DNA from: Liopterus haemorrhoidalis
Taxonomy: Eukaryota; Arthropoda; Insecta; Coleoptera; Dytiscidae
Direction of reading: 5' to 3'
Length of the DNA stretch: 64,000 nucleotides
NCBI GenBank assembly: GCA_963971575.1
Contig: OZ020612.1
Location: 29,925,916-29,989,915, forward strand
Under the pieces are notes generated by a model. That model did not search any database and was not told where the DNA came from. It saw only the letters and a list, made by a program, of their open reading frames with translations. Position numbers and translations under genes: made by a program. Shown here piece by piece: positions 1 to 13,621 of this stretch (positions are counted from its first letter, which is position 1; every line of letters begins with the position of its first letter).

Positions 1-151
1 TGGATAAATATTTAAAGAGTTATGGCGGGAAAACAATTTTGAGGTTAAAATTTAGTTAACTCCCTTATTATTAACTTTACAGTAAAAAATGTATTATAAA
101 TGTTGTTGGAAATAAGAAGACAAATCTTTTATTCAAATACAATTTTTTGAT
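1..151 (+). repeat. Representative satellite monomer (151 bp)
   Basis: This is the first full monomer, used to describe the unit. Bases 1-36 and about 107-151 are nearly invariant across the array. They include the palindrome TAAATATTTA (5-14), GGCGGGAAAAC (24-34), the GGAAATAAGAAGAC motif and the CAATTTTTTGATTGG stretch at the end. Bases about 37-106 are variable. Here the main alternatives are TTTTGAGG versus TGTGTGG, TTAACTCCC versus TTATCTCCC versus TTAACTCTC, TTAACTTTACAG versus TTACTTCACAG or TTACTACACAG, and ATTATAAATG versus ATAATAACTA versus ATACAAAAGA. My hand count gives about 35 G+C in a typical 151-bp copy (23%). The only CpG in most copies is in GGCGGG. The start point is arbitrary. 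Confidence 0.9.
25..32 (-). promoter_or_regulatory. E2F-consensus octamer, one per monomer (first example)
   Basis: GCGGGAAA on the plus strand reads TTTCCCGC on the minus strand, an exact match to the E2F/DP consensus TTTSSCGC. It lies in the invariant part of the monomer and is present in nearly all copies. Exceptions seen include the ten GGCCGG monomers (for example 2137), the GACGGG monomers at 3345, 13761 and 16025, and GGCAGG near 43352. That the motif exists is direct observation. That any factor binds it is inference, and an 8-bp match on its own proves nothing. Confidence 0.35.
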
Positions 152-154
152 TGG
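150..154 (-). promoter_or_regulatory. Inverted CCAAT box, one per monomer (first example)
   Basis: ATTGG on the plus strand is CCAAT on the minus strand. It sits in the invariant TTTGATTGGATAAAT stretch, about 22 bp from the E2F-like octamer of the same repeat. A subset of monomers has GATTGCATAAAT or GATTAGATAAAT and loses it. CCAAT is the NF-Y core, but five bases occur often by chance. The regular spacing to the E2F-like site across the array is the only reason to record it. Confidence 0.25.
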
Positions 155-3100
155 ATAAATATTTAAAGAGTTATGGCGGGAAAACAATTGTGTGGTTAAA
201 ATTTAGTTAACTCCCTTATTATTTACTTTACAGTAAAAAATGTATTAAAATGTTGTTAGAAATAAGAAGACAAATCTTTTATACAAATACAATTTTTTGA
301 TTGGATAAATATTTAAAGAGTTATGGCGGGAAAACAATTGTGTGGTTAAAGTTTAGTTAACTCCCTTATTATTAAGTTTACAGTAAAAAATGTATAATAA
401 ATGTTGTTGGAAATAAGAAGACAAATCTTTTATCCAAATACAATTTTTTGATTGGATAAATATTTAAAGAGTTATGGCGGGAAAACCATTGTGTGGTTAA
501 AATTTAGTTAACTCTCTTATTATTAACTTAACAGTAAAAAATGTATAATAACTAATGTTGGAAATAAGAAGACAAATCTTTTATTCAAATACAATTTTTT
601 GATTGGATAAATATTTAAAGAGTTATGGCGGGAAAACCATTGTGTGGTTAAAATTTAGTTAACTCCCTTATTATTAACTTAACAGTAAAAAATGTATAAT
701 AACTATTGTTGGAAATAAGAAGACAAATCTTTTATCCAAATACAATTTTTTGATTGGATAAATATTTAAAGAGTTATGGCGGGAAAACAATTTTGAGGTT
801 AAAATTTAGTTATCTCCCTTATTATTAACTTAACAGTAAGAAATGTATTATAAATGTTGTTGGAAATAAGAAGACAAATATTTTATCCAAATACAATTTT
901 TTGATTGGATAAATATTTAAAGAGTTATGGCGGGAAGACAATTGTGTGGTTAAAATTAAGTTAACTCTCTTATTATTAGCTTAACAGTAAAAAATGTATA
1001 ATAACTATTGTTGGAAATAAGAAGACAAATCTTTTATTCAAATACAATTTTTTGATTGGATAAATATTTAAAGAGTTATGGCGGGAAAACAATTGTGTGG
1101 TTAAAATTTAGTTAACTCCCTTATTATTAACTTAACAGTAAAAAATATATTATAAATGTTGTTGGAAATAAGAAGACAAATCTTTTATTCAAATACAATT
1201 TTTTGATTGGATAAATATTTAAAGAGTTATGGCGGGAAAACAATTTTGAGGTTAAAATTTAGTTAACTCCCTTATTATAAACTTTACAGTGAAAAATGTA
1301 TTATAAATGTTGTTGGAAATAAGAAGACAAATCTTTTATTCAAATACAATTTTTTGATTGGATAAATATTTAAAGAGTTATGGCGGGAAAACAATTGTGT
1401 GGTTAAAATTTAGTTAACTCTCTTATTATTAACTTAACAGTAAAAAATGTATAATAACTAATGTTGGAAATAAGAAGACAAATCTTTTATTCAAATACAA
1501 TTTTTTGATTGGATAAATATTTAAAGAGTTATGGCGGGAAAACAATTTTGAGGTTAAATTTTAGTTATCTCCCTTATTATTTACTTCACAGTACAAAATG
1601 TATAAAAAAGATTGTTGGAAATAAGAAGACAAATCTTTTATTCAAATACAATTTTTTGATTGGATAAATATTTAAAGAGTTATGGCGGGAAAACAATTGT
1701 GTGGTTAAAATTTAGTTAACTCCCTTATTATTAACTTTACAGTAAAAAATGTATAATAAATGTTGTTGGAAATAAGAAGACAAATCTTTTATTCAAATAC
1801 AATTTTTTGATTGGATAAATATTTAAAGAGTTATGGCGGGAAAACAATTTTGAGGTTAAAATTTAGTTAACTCCCTTATTATTAACTTTACAGTAAAAAA
1901 TGTATTATAAATGTTGCTGGAAATAAGAAGACAAATCTTTTATTCAAATACAATTTTTTGATTGGATAAATATTTAAAGAGTTATGGCGGGAAAACAATT
2001 GTGTGGTTAAAATTTAGTTAACTCCCTTATTATTAACTTTACAGTAAAAAATGTATAATAAATGTTGTTGGAAATAAGAAGACAAATCTTTTATTTAAAT
2101 ACAATTTTTTGATTGGATAAATATTTAAAGAGTTATGGCCGGAAAACAATTTTGAGGTTAAAATTTAGTTATCTCCCTTATTATTTACTTCACAGTACAA
2201 AATGTATATAAAAGATTGTTGAAAATAAGAAGACAAATCTTTTATTCAAATACAATTTCTTGATTGGATAAATATTTAAAGAGTTATGGCGGGAAAACAA
2301 TTGTGGGGTTAAAATTTAGTTAACTCTCTTATTATGAACTTAACAGTAAAAAATGTATAATAACTATTGTTGGAAATAAGAAGACAAATCTTTTATTCAA
2401 ATACAATTTTTTGATTGGATAAATATTTAAAGAGTTATGGCGGGAAAACAATTGTGTGGTTAAAATTTAGTTAACTCTCTTATTATTAACTTAACATTAA
2501 AAAATGTATAATAACTATTGTTGGAAATAAGAAGACAAATCTTTTATTCAAATACAATTTTTTGATTGGATAAATATTTTAAGAGTTATGGCGGGAAAAC
2601 AATTGTGTGGTTAAAGTTTAGTTAACTCCCTTATTATTAACTAAACAGTAAAAAATGTATAATAAATGTTGTTGGAAATAAGAAGACAAATCTTTTATCG
2701 AAATACAATTTTTTGATTGCATAAATATTTAAAGAGTTATGGCGGGAAAACAATTTTGAGGTTAAAATTTAGTTATCTCCCTTATTATTAACTTAACAGT
2801 AAGAAATTTATTATAAATGTTGTTGGAAATAAGAAGACAAATCTTTTATCCAAATACAATTTTTTGATTGGATAAATATTTAAAGAGTTATGGCGGGAAA
2901 ACAATTTTGAGGTTAAAATTTAGTTATCTCCCTTATTATTTACTACAGAGTACAAAATGTATACAAAAGATTGTTGAAAATAAGAAGACAAATCTTTTAT
3001 TCAAATACAATTTTTTGATTGGATAAATATTTAAAGAGTTATGGCGGGAAAACAATTGTGAGGTTAAAATTTAGTTAACTCTCTTATTATTAACTTAACA

Positions 3101-4844
3101 GTAAAAAATGTATAATAACTATTGTTGGAAATAAGAAGACAAATCTTTTATTCAAATACAATTTTTTGATTGGATAAATATTTAAAGAGTTATGGCGGGA
3201 AAACAATTGTGTGGTTAAAATTTAGTTAACTCTCTTATTATTAACTTAACAGTAAAAAATGTATAATAACTAATGTTGGAAATAAGAAGACAAATCTTTT
3301 ATTCAAATACAATTTTTTGATTGGATAAATATTTAAAGAGTTATGACGGGAAAACAATTGTGTGGTTAAAATTTAGTTAACTCCCTTATTATTAACTTTA
3401 CAGAAAAAAATGTAGGATAAATGTTGTTGGAAATAAGAAGACAAATCTTTTATTCAAATACAATTTTTTGATTGGATAAATATTTAAAGAATTATGGCGG
3501 GAAAACAATTTTGAGGTTTAAATTTAGTTATCTCCCTTATTATTTACTTCACAGTACAAAATGTATAATAACTATTGTTGGAAATAAGAAGACAAATCTT
3601 TTATCCAAATACAATTTTTTGATTGGATAAATATTTAAAGAGTTATGGCGGGAAAACCATTGTGTGGTTAAAATTTAGTTAACTCTCTTATTATTAACTT
3701 AACAGTAAAAAATGTATAATAACTAATGTTGGAAATAAGAAGACAAATCTTTTATTCAAATACAATTTTTTGATTGGATAAATATTTAAAGAGTTATGGC
3801 GGGAAAACCATTGTGTGGTTAAAATTTAGTTAACTCCCTTATTATTAACTTAACAGTAAAAAATGTATAATAACTATTGTTGGAAATAAGAAGACAAATC
3901 TTTTATCCAAATACAATTTTTTGATTGGATAAATATTTAAAGAGTTATGGCGGGAAAACAATTTTGAGGTTAAAATTTAGTTATCTCCCTTATTATTAAC
4001 TTAACAGTAAGAAATGTATTATAAATGTTGTTGGAAATAAGAAGACAAATATTTTATCCAAATACAATTTTTTGATTGGATAAATATTTAAAGAGTTATG
4101 GCGGGAAAACAATTTTGAGGTTAAATTTTAGTTATCTCCCTTATTATTTACTTCACAGTACAAAATGTATAAAAAAGATTGTTGGAAATAAGAAGACAAA
4201 TCTTTTATTCAAATACAATTTTTTGATTGGATAAATATTTAAAGAGTTATGGCGGGAAAACAATTGTGTGGTTAAAATTTAGTTAACTCCCTTATTATTA
4301 ACTTTACAGTAAAAAATGTATTATAAATGTTGTTGGAAATAAGAAGACAAATCTTTTATTCAAATACAATTTTTTGATTGGATAAATATTTAAAGAGTTA
4401 TGGCGGGAAAACAATTTTGAGGTTAAAATTTAGTTAACTCCCTTATTATTAACTTTACAGTAAAAAATGTATTATAAATGTTGTTGGAAATAAGAAGACA
4501 AATCTTTTATTCAAATACAATTTTTTGATTGGATAAATATTTAAAGAGTTATGGCGGGAAAACAATTGTGTGGTTAAAATTTAGTTAACTCCCTTATTAT
4601 TTACTTTACAGTAAAAAATGTATTAAAATGTTGTTGGAAATAAGAAGACAAATCTTTTATTCAAATACAATTTTTTGATTGGATAAATATTTAAAGAGTT
4701 ATGGCGGGAAAACAATTGTGTGGTTAAAGTTTAGTTAACTCCCTTATAATTAAGTTTACAGTAAAAAATGTATAATAAATGTTGTTGGAAATAAGAAGAC
4801 AAATCTTTTATCCAAATACAATTTTTTGATTGCATAAATATTTC

Positions 4845-7800
4845 AAGAGTTATGGCGGGAAAACAATTTTGAGGTTAAAATTTTGTTATCTCCCTTATTA
4901 TTAACTTAACAGTAAGAAATGTATTATAAATGTTGTTGGAAATAAGAAGACAAATATTTTATCCAAATACAATTTTTTGATTGGATAAATATTTAAAGAG
5001 TTATGGCGGGAAGACAATTGTGTGGTTTAAATTTAGTTAACTCTCTTATTATTAACTTAACAGTAAAAAATGTATAATAACTATTGTTGGAAATAAGAAG
5101 ACAAATCTTTTATTCAAATACAATTTTTTGATTGGATAAATATTTAAAGAGTTATGGCGGGAAAACAATTGTGTGGTTAAAATTTAGTTAACTCCCTTAT
5201 TATTAACTTTACAGTAAAAAATGTAGGATAAATGTTGTTGGAAATAAGAAGACAAATCTTTTATTCAAATACAATTTTTTGATTGGATAAATATTTAAAG
5301 AGTTATGGCGGGAAAACAATTTTGAGGTTTAAATTTAGTTATCTCCCTTATTATTTACTTCACAGTACAAAATGTATAATAACTATTGTTGGAAATAAGA
5401 AGACAAATCTTTTATCCAAATACAATTTTTTGATTGGATAAATATTTAAAGAGTTATGGCGGGAAAACCATTGTGTGGTTAAAATTTAGTTAACTCTCTT
5501 ATTATTAACTAAACAGTAAAAAATGTAGAATAACTAATGTTGGAAATAAGAAGACAAATCTTTTATTCAAATACAATTTTTTTGATTGGATAAATATTTA
5601 AAGAGTTATGGCGGGAAAACCATTGTGTGGTTAAAATTTAGTTAACTCCCTTATTATTAACTTAACAGTAAAAAATGTATAATAACTATTGTTGGAAATA
5701 AGAAGACAAATCTTTTATCCAATTACAATTTTTTGATTGGATAAATATTTAAAGAGTTATGGCGGGAAAACAATTTTGAGGTTAAAATTTAGTTATCTCC
5801 CTTATTATAAACTTAACAGTAAGAAATGTATTATAAATGTTGTTGGAAATAAGAAGACAAATATTTTATCCAAATACAATTTTTTGATTGGATAAATATT
5901 TAAAGAGTTATGGCGGGAAAACAATTTTGAGGTTAAACTTTAGTTATCTCCCTTATTATTTACTTCACAGTACAAAATGTATAAAAAAGATTGTTGGAAA
6001 TAAGAAGACAAATCTTTTATTCAAATACAATTTTTTGATTGGATAAATATTTAAAGAGTTATGGCGGGAAAACAATTGTGTGGTTAAAATTTAGTTAACT
6101 CCCTTATTATTAACTTTACAGTAAAAAATATATTATAAATGTTGTTGGAAATAAGAAGACAAATCTTTTATTCAAATACAATTTTTTGATTGGATAAATA
6201 TTTAAAGAGTTATGGCGGGAAAACAATTTTGAGGTTAAAATTTAGTTAACTCCCTTATTATTAACTTTACAGTAAAAAATGTAATATAAATGTTGTTGGA
6301 AATAAGAAGACAAATCTTTTATTCAAATACAATTTTTTGATTGGATAAATATTTATAGAGTTATGGCGGGAAAACAATTGTGTGGTTAAAATTTAGTTAA
6401 CTCCCTTATTATTTACTTTACAGTAAAAAATGTATTAAAATGTTGTTGGAAATAAGAAGACAAATCTTTTATTCAAATACAATTTTTTGATTGGATAAAT
6501 ATTTAAAGAGTTATGGCGGGAAAACAATTGTGTGGTTAAAGTTTAGTTAACTCCCTTATTATTAAGTTTACAGTAAAAAATGTATAATAAATGTTGTTGG
6601 AAATAAGAAGACAAATCTTTTATCCAAATACAATTTTTTGATTGCATAAATATTTAAAGAGTTATGGCGGGAAAACAATTTTGAGGTTAAAATTTTGTTA
6701 TCTCCCTTATTATTTACTACACAGTACAAAATGTATACAAAAGATTGTTGAAAATAAGAAGACAAATCTTTTATTCAAATACAATTTTTTGATTGGATAA
6801 ATATTTAAAGAGTTATGGCGGGAAAACAATTGTGAGGTTAAAATTTAGTTAACTCTCTTATTATTAACTTAACAGTAAAAAATGTATAATAACTATTGTT
6901 GGAAATAAGAAGACAAATCTTTTATTCAAATACAGTTTTTTGATTGGATAAATATTTAAAGAGTTATGGCGGGAAAACAATTGTGTGGTTAAAATTTAGT
7001 TAACTCTCTTATTATTAACTTAACAGTAAAAAATGTAAAATAACTAATGTTGGAAATAAGAAGACAAATCTTTTATTCAATTACAATTTTTTGATTGGAT
7101 AAATATTTAAAGAGTTATGGCGGGAAAACCATTGTGTGGTTAAAATTTAGTTAACTCCCTTATTATTAACTTAACAGTAAAAAATGTATAATAACTATTG
7201 TTGGAAATAAGAAGACAAATCTTTTATCCAAATACAATTTTTGGATTGGATAAATATTTAAAGAGTTATGGCGGGAAAACAATTTTGAGGTTAAAATTTA
7301 GTTATCTCCCTTATTATTACCTTAACAGTAAGAAATGTATTATAAATGTAGTTGGAAATAAGAAGACAAATCTTTTATTCAAATACAATTTTTTGATTGG
7401 ATAAATATTTAAAGAGTAATGGCGGGAAAACAATTGTGTGGTTAAAATTTAGTTAACTCCCTTATTATTAACTTTACAGTAAAAAATGTATAATAAATGT
7501 TGTTGGAAATAAGAAGACAAATCTTTTATTTAAATACAATTTTTTGATTGGATAAATATTTAAAGAGTTATGGCCGGAAAACAATTTTGAGGTTAAAATT
7601 TAGTTATCTCCCTTATTATTTACTTCACAGTACAAAATGTATATAAAAGATTGTTGAAAATAAGAAGACAAATCTTTTATTCAAATACAATTTCTTGATT
7701 GGATAAATATTTAAAGAGTTATGGCGGGAAAACAATTGTGGGGTTAAAATTTAGTTAACTCTCTTATTATTAACTTAACAGTAAAAAATGTATAATAACT

Positions 7801-8166
7801 ATTGTTGGAAATAAGAAGACAAATCTTTTATTCAAATACAATTTTTTGATTGGATAAATATTTAAAGAGTTATGGCGGGAAAACAATTGTGTGGTTAAAA
7901 TTTAGTTAACTCTCTTATTATTAACTTAACATTAAAAAATGTATAATAACTATTGTTGGAAATAAGAAGATAAATCTTTTATTCAAATACAATTTTTTGA
8001 TTGGATAAATATTTAAAGAGTTATGGCGGGAAAACAATTGTGTGGTTAAAGTTTAGTTAACTCCCTTATTATTAACTTTACAGTAAAAAATGTATAATAA
8101 ATGTTGTTGGAAATAAGAAGACAAATCTTTTATCGAAATACAATTTTTTGATTGCATAAATATTTA
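4845..8166 (+). repeat. 22-monomer higher-order block, copy A (3322 bp)
   Basis: This block is repeated in direct tandem at 8167-11488 with an offset of exactly 3322 bp (22 x 151). Shared private variants include the GGATAAATATTTATAGAG monomer, the TTTTTGGATTGG monomer near 7240, AGAGTAATGGCGGG near 7417 and the GGCCGG monomer at 7572. The only difference I noticed is T at 6268 versus A at 9590. The left limit is set by C at 4844 versus A at 8166. I compared variant sites by eye, not every base. Confidence 0.85.
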
Positions 8167-11100
8167 AAGAGTTATGGCGGGAAAACAATTTTGAGGTTAA
8201 AATTTTGTTATCTCCCTTATTATTAACTTAACAGTAAGAAATGTATTATAAATGTTGTTGGAAATAAGAAGACAAATATTTTATCCAAATACAATTTTTT
8301 GATTGGATAAATATTTAAAGAGTTATGGCGGGAAGACAATTGTGTGGTTTAAATTTAGTTAACTCTCTTATTATTAACTTAACAGTAAAAAATGTATAAT
8401 AACTATTGTTGGAAATAAGAAGACAAATCTTTTATTCAAATACAATTTTTTGATTGGATAAATATTTAAAGAGTTATGGCGGGAAAACAATTGTGTGGTT
8501 AAAATTTAGTTAACTCCCTTATTATTAACTTTACAGTAAAAAATGTAGGATAAATGTTGTTGGAAATAAGAAGACAAATCTTTTATTCAAATACAATTTT
8601 TTGATTGGATAAATATTTAAAGAGTTATGGCGGGAAAACAATTTTGAGGTTTAAATTTAGTTATCTCCCTTATTATTTACTTCACAGTACAAAATGTATA
8701 ATAACTATTGTTGGAAATAAGAAGACAAATCTTTTATCCAAATACAATTTTTTGATTGGATAAATATTTAAAGAGTTATGGCGGGAAAACCATTGTGTGG
8801 TTAAAATTTAGTTAACTCTCTTATTATTAACTAAACAGTAAAAAATGTAGAATAACTAATGTTGGAAATAAGAAGACAAATCTTTTATTCAAATACAATT
8901 TTTTTGATTGGATAAATATTTAAAGAGTTATGGCGGGAAAACCATTGTGTGGTTAAAATTTAGTTAACTCCCTTATTATTAACTTAACAGTAAAAAATGT
9001 ATAATAACTATTGTTGGAAATAAGAAGACAAATCTTTTATCCAATTACAATTTTTTGATTGGATAAATATTTAAAGAGTTATGGCGGGAAAACAATTTTG
9101 AGGTTAAAATTTAGTTATCTCCCTTATTATAAACTTAACAGTAAGAAATGTATTATAAATGTTGTTGGAAATAAGAAGACAAATATTTTATCCAAATACA
9201 ATTTTTTGATTGGATAAATATTTAAAGAGTTATGGCGGGAAAACAATTTTGAGGTTAAACTTTAGTTATCTCCCTTATTATTTACTTCACAGTACAAAAT
9301 GTATAAAAAAGATTGTTGGAAATAAGAAGACAAATCTTTTATTCAAATACAATTTTTTGATTGGATAAATATTTAAAGAGTTATGGCGGGAAAACAATTG
9401 TGTGGTTAAAATTTAGTTAACTCCCTTATTATTAACTTTACAGTAAAAAATATATTATAAATGTTGTTGGAAATAAGAAGACAAATCTTTTATTCAAATA
9501 CAATTTTTTGATTGGATAAATATTTAAAGAGTTATGGCGGGAAAACAATTTTGAGGTTAAAATTTAGTTAACTCCCTTATTATTAACTTAACAGTAAAAA
9601 ATGTAATATAAATGTTGTTGGAAATAAGAAGACAAATCTTTTATTCAAATACAATTTTTTGATTGGATAAATATTTATAGAGTTATGGCGGGAAAACAAT
9701 TGTGTGGTTAAAATTTAGTTAACTCCCTTATTATTTACTTTACAGTAAAAAATGTATTAAAATGTTGTTGGAAATAAGAAGACAAATCTTTTATTCAAAT
9801 ACAATTTTTTGATTGGATAAATATTTAAAGAGTTATGGCGGGAAAACAATTGTGTGGTTAAAGTTTAGTTAACTCCCTTATTATTAAGTTTACAGTAAAA
9901 AATGTATAATAAATGTTGTTGGAAATAAGAAGACAAATCTTTTATCCAAATACAATTTTTTGATTGCATAAATATTTAAAGAGTTATGGCGGGAAAACAA
10001 TTTTGAGGTTAAAATTTTGTTATCTCCCTTATTATTTACTACACAGTACAAAATGTATACAAAAGATTGTTGAAAATAAGAAGACAAATCTTTTATTCAA
10101 ATACAATTTTTTGATTGGATAAATATTTAAAGAGTTATGGCGGGAAAACAATTGTGAGGTTAAAATTTAGTTAACTCTCTTATTATTAACTTAACAGTAA
10201 AAAATGTATAATAACTATTGTTGGAAATAAGAAGACAAATCTTTTATTCAAATACAGTTTTTTGATTGGATAAATATTTAAAGAGTTATGGCGGGAAAAC
10301 AATTGTGTGGTTAAAATTTAGTTAACTCTCTTATTATTAACTTAACAGTAAAAAATGTAAAATAACTAATGTTGGAAATAAGAAGACAAATCTTTTATTC
10401 AATTACAATTTTTTGATTGGATAAATATTTAAAGAGTTATGGCGGGAAAACCATTGTGTGGTTAAAATTTAGTTAACTCCCTTATTATTAACTTAACAGT
10501 AAAAAATGTATAATAACTATTGTTGGAAATAAGAAGACAAATCTTTTATCCAAATACAATTTTTGGATTGGATAAATATTTAAAGAGTTATGGCGGGAAA
10601 ACAATTTTGAGGTTAAAATTTAGTTATCTCCCTTATTATTACCTTAACAGTAAGAAATGTATTATAAATGTAGTTGGAAATAAGAAGACAAATCTTTTAT
10701 TCAAATACAATTTTTTGATTGGATAAATATTTAAAGAGTAATGGCGGGAAAACAATTGTGTGGTTAAAATTTAGTTAACTCCCTTATTATTAACTTTACA
10801 GTAAAAAATGTATAATAAATGTTGTTGGAAATAAGAAGACAAATCTTTTATTTAAATACAATTTTTTGATTGGATAAATATTTAAAGAGTTATGGCCGGA
10901 AAACAATTTTGAGGTTAAAATTTAGTTATCTCCCTTATTATTTACTTCACAGTACAAAATGTATATAAAAGATTGTTGAAAATAAGAAGACAAATCTTTT
11001 ATTCAAATACAATTTCTTGATTGGATAAATATTTAAAGAGTTATGGCGGGAAAACAATTGTGGGGTTAAAATTTAGTTAACTCTCTTATTATTAACTTAA

Positions 11101-11488
11101 CAGTAAAAAATGTATAATAACTATTGTTGGAAATAAGAAGACAAATCTTTTATTCAAATACAATTTTTTGATTGGATAAATATTTAAAGAGTTATGGCGG
11201 GAAAACAATTGTGTGGTTAAAATTTAGTTAACTCTCTTATTATTAACTTAACATTAAAAAATGTATAATAACTATTGTTGGAAATAAGAAGATAAATCTT
11301 TTATTCAAATACAATTTTTTGATTGGATAAATATTTAAAGAGTTATGGCGGGAAAACAATTGTGTGGTTAAAGTTTAGTTAACTCCCTTATTATTAACTT
11401 TACAGTAAAAAATGTATAATAAATGTTGTTGGAAATAAGAAGACAAATCTTTTATCGAAATACAATTTTTTGATTGCATAAATATTTA
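8167..11488 (+). repeat. 22-monomer higher-order block, copy B (3322 bp)
   Basis: Second tandem copy of the 3322-bp block. Agreement with copy A continues past the nominal end to about 11527, where TTTTGTTATC in copy A's partner becomes TTTAGTTATC. Such near-identity over 22 individually distinguishable monomers means the duplication is recent compared with the monomer divergence. Unequal exchange is the usual mechanism in satellite arrays; an assembly duplication cannot be excluded from sequence alone. Confidence 0.85.
9890..10899 (+). repeat. Recurrent 1004-bp satellite segment ending at the GGCCGG marker (example)
   Basis: A segment starting at a monomer with TTAAGTTTACAG, followed by a TTGATTGCATAAAT junction and a TTACTACACAG monomer, reaches the GGCCGG marker 1004 bp later. 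The same 1004-bp spacing holds for pairs 6568/7572, 9890/10894, 19096/20100, 25587/26591, 31627/32631, 36912/37916 and 55830/56834. In the eighth copy, 43253 to 45361, the spacing is 2108 bp because the mobile element lies inside. These copies are therefore empty-site controls. Short minus-strand open frames of 65 codons start in each copy, but they only reflect the repeated monomer pair. Confidence 0.85.
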
Positions 11489-13621
11489 AAGAGTTATGGC
11501 GGGAAAACAATTTTGAGGTTAAAATTTAGTTATCTCCCTTATTATTAACTTAACAGTAAGAAATTTATTATAAATGTTGTTGGAAATAAGAAGACAAATC
11601 TTTTATCCAAATACAATTTTTTGATTGGATAAATATTTAAAGAGTTATGGCGGGAAAACAATTGTGGGGTTAAAATTTAGTTAACTCTCTTATTATTAAC
11701 TTAACAGTAAAAAATGTATAATAACTATTGTGGGAAATAAGAAGACAAATCTTTTATTCAAATACAATTTTTTGATTGGATAAATATTTAAAGAGTTATG
11801 GCGGGAAAACAATTGTGTGGTTAAAATTTAGTTAACTCTCTTATTATTAACTTAACATTAAAAAATGTATAATAACTATTGTTGGAAATAAGAAGACAAA
11901 TCTTTTATTCAAATACAATTTTTTGATTGGATAAATATTTTAAGAGTTATGGCGGGAAAACAATTGTGTGGTTAAAGTTTAGTTAACTCCCTTATTATTA
12001 ACTTAACAGTAAAAAATGTATAATAAATGTTGTTGGAAATAAGAAGACAAATCTTTTATCGAAATACAATTTTTTGATTGCATAAATATTTAAAGAGTTA
12101 TGGCGGGAAAACAATTTTGAGGTTAAAATTTAGTTATCTCCCTTATTATTAACTTAACAGTAAGAAATGTATTATAAATGTTGTTGGAAATAAGAAGACA
12201 AATCTTTTATTCAAATACAATTTTTTGATTGGATAAATATTTAAAGAGTTATGGCGGGAAAACAATTGTGTGGTTAAAATTTAGTTAACTCCCTTATTAT
12301 TTACTTTACAGTAAAAAATGTATTAAAATGTTGTTAGAAATAAGAAGACAAATCTTTTATACAAATACAATTTTTTGATTGGATAAATATTTAAAGAGTT
12401 ATGGCGGGAAAACAATTGTGTGGTTAAAGTTTAGTTAACTCCCTTATTATTAAGTTTACAGTAAAAAATGTATAATAAATGTTGTTGAAAATAAGAAGAC
12501 AAATTTTTTATTCAAATACAATTTTTTGATTGGATAAATATTTAAAGAGTTATGGCGGGAAAACAATTGTGTGGTTAAAATTTAGTTAACTCTCTTTTTA
12601 TTAACTTAACAGTAAAAAATGTATAATAACTAATGTTGGAAATAAGAAGACAAATCTTTTATTCAAATACAATTTTTTGATTGGATAAATATTTAAAGAG
12701 TTATGGCGGGAAAACAATTGTGTGGTTAAAATTTAGTTAACTCCCTTATTATTTACTTTACAGTAAAAAATGTTCTAAAATGTTGTTGGAAATAAGAAGA
12801 CAAATCTTTTATTCAAATACAATTTTTTGATTGGATAAATATTTAAAGAGTTATGGCGGGAAAACAATTGTGTGGTTAAAGTTTAGTTAACTCCCTTATT
12901 ATTAACTTTACAGTAAAAAATGTATAATAAATGTTGTTGGAAATAAGAAGACAAATCTTTTATCCAAATACAATTTTTTGATTGCATAAATATTTAAAGA
13001 GTTATGGCGGGAAAACAATTTTGAGGTTAAAATTTTGTTATCTCCCTTATTATTAACTTAACAGTAAGAAATTTATTATAAATGTTGTTGGAAATAAGAA
13101 GACAAATCTTTTATCCAAATACAATTTTTTGATTGGATAAATATTTAAAGAGTTATGGCGGGAAAACAATTTTGAGGTTAAAATTTAGTTATCTCCCTTA
13201 TTATTTACTACAGAGTACAAAATGTATACAAAAGATTGTTGAAAATAAGAAGACAAATCTTTTATTCAAATACAATTTTTTGATTGGATAAATATTTAAA
13301 GAGTTATGGCGGGAAAACAATTGTGAGGTTAAAATTTAGTTAACTCTCTTATTATTAACTTAACAGTAAAAAATGTATAATAACTATTGTTGGAAATAAG
13401 AAGACAAATCTTTTATTTAAATACAATTTTTTGATTGGATAAATATTTAAAGAGTTATGGCGGGAAAACAATTGTGAGGTTAAAATTTAGTTAACTCTCT
13501 TATTATTAACTTAACAGTAAAAAATGTATTATAACTATTGTTGGAAATAAGAAGACAAATCTTTTATTCAAATACAATTTTTTGATTGGATAAATATTTA
13601 AAGAGTTATGGCGGGAAAACA

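Noticed and set aside
1..14. TATA-like promoter in GGATAAATATTTAAAG of each monomer
   Set aside because: In DNA of about 23% G+C such words are expected everywhere, and no transcript start or gene supports it.
6568..6765. 65-codon open frame on the minus strand, repeated at 9890, 19096, 25587, 27701, 31627, 33741, 36912, 43253 and 55830
   Set aside because: It spans parts of two neighbouring satellite monomers and recurs only because that monomer pair recurs. Composition is that of AT-rich DNA, and there is no recognisable domain or flanking gene signal.
7198..7404. 68-codon open frame on the plus strand, repeated at 10520 and 19726
   Set aside because: It arises from an extra-G variant (TTTTTGGATTGG) that shifts frame across two monomers. 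It is copied only with the block that carries this variant.
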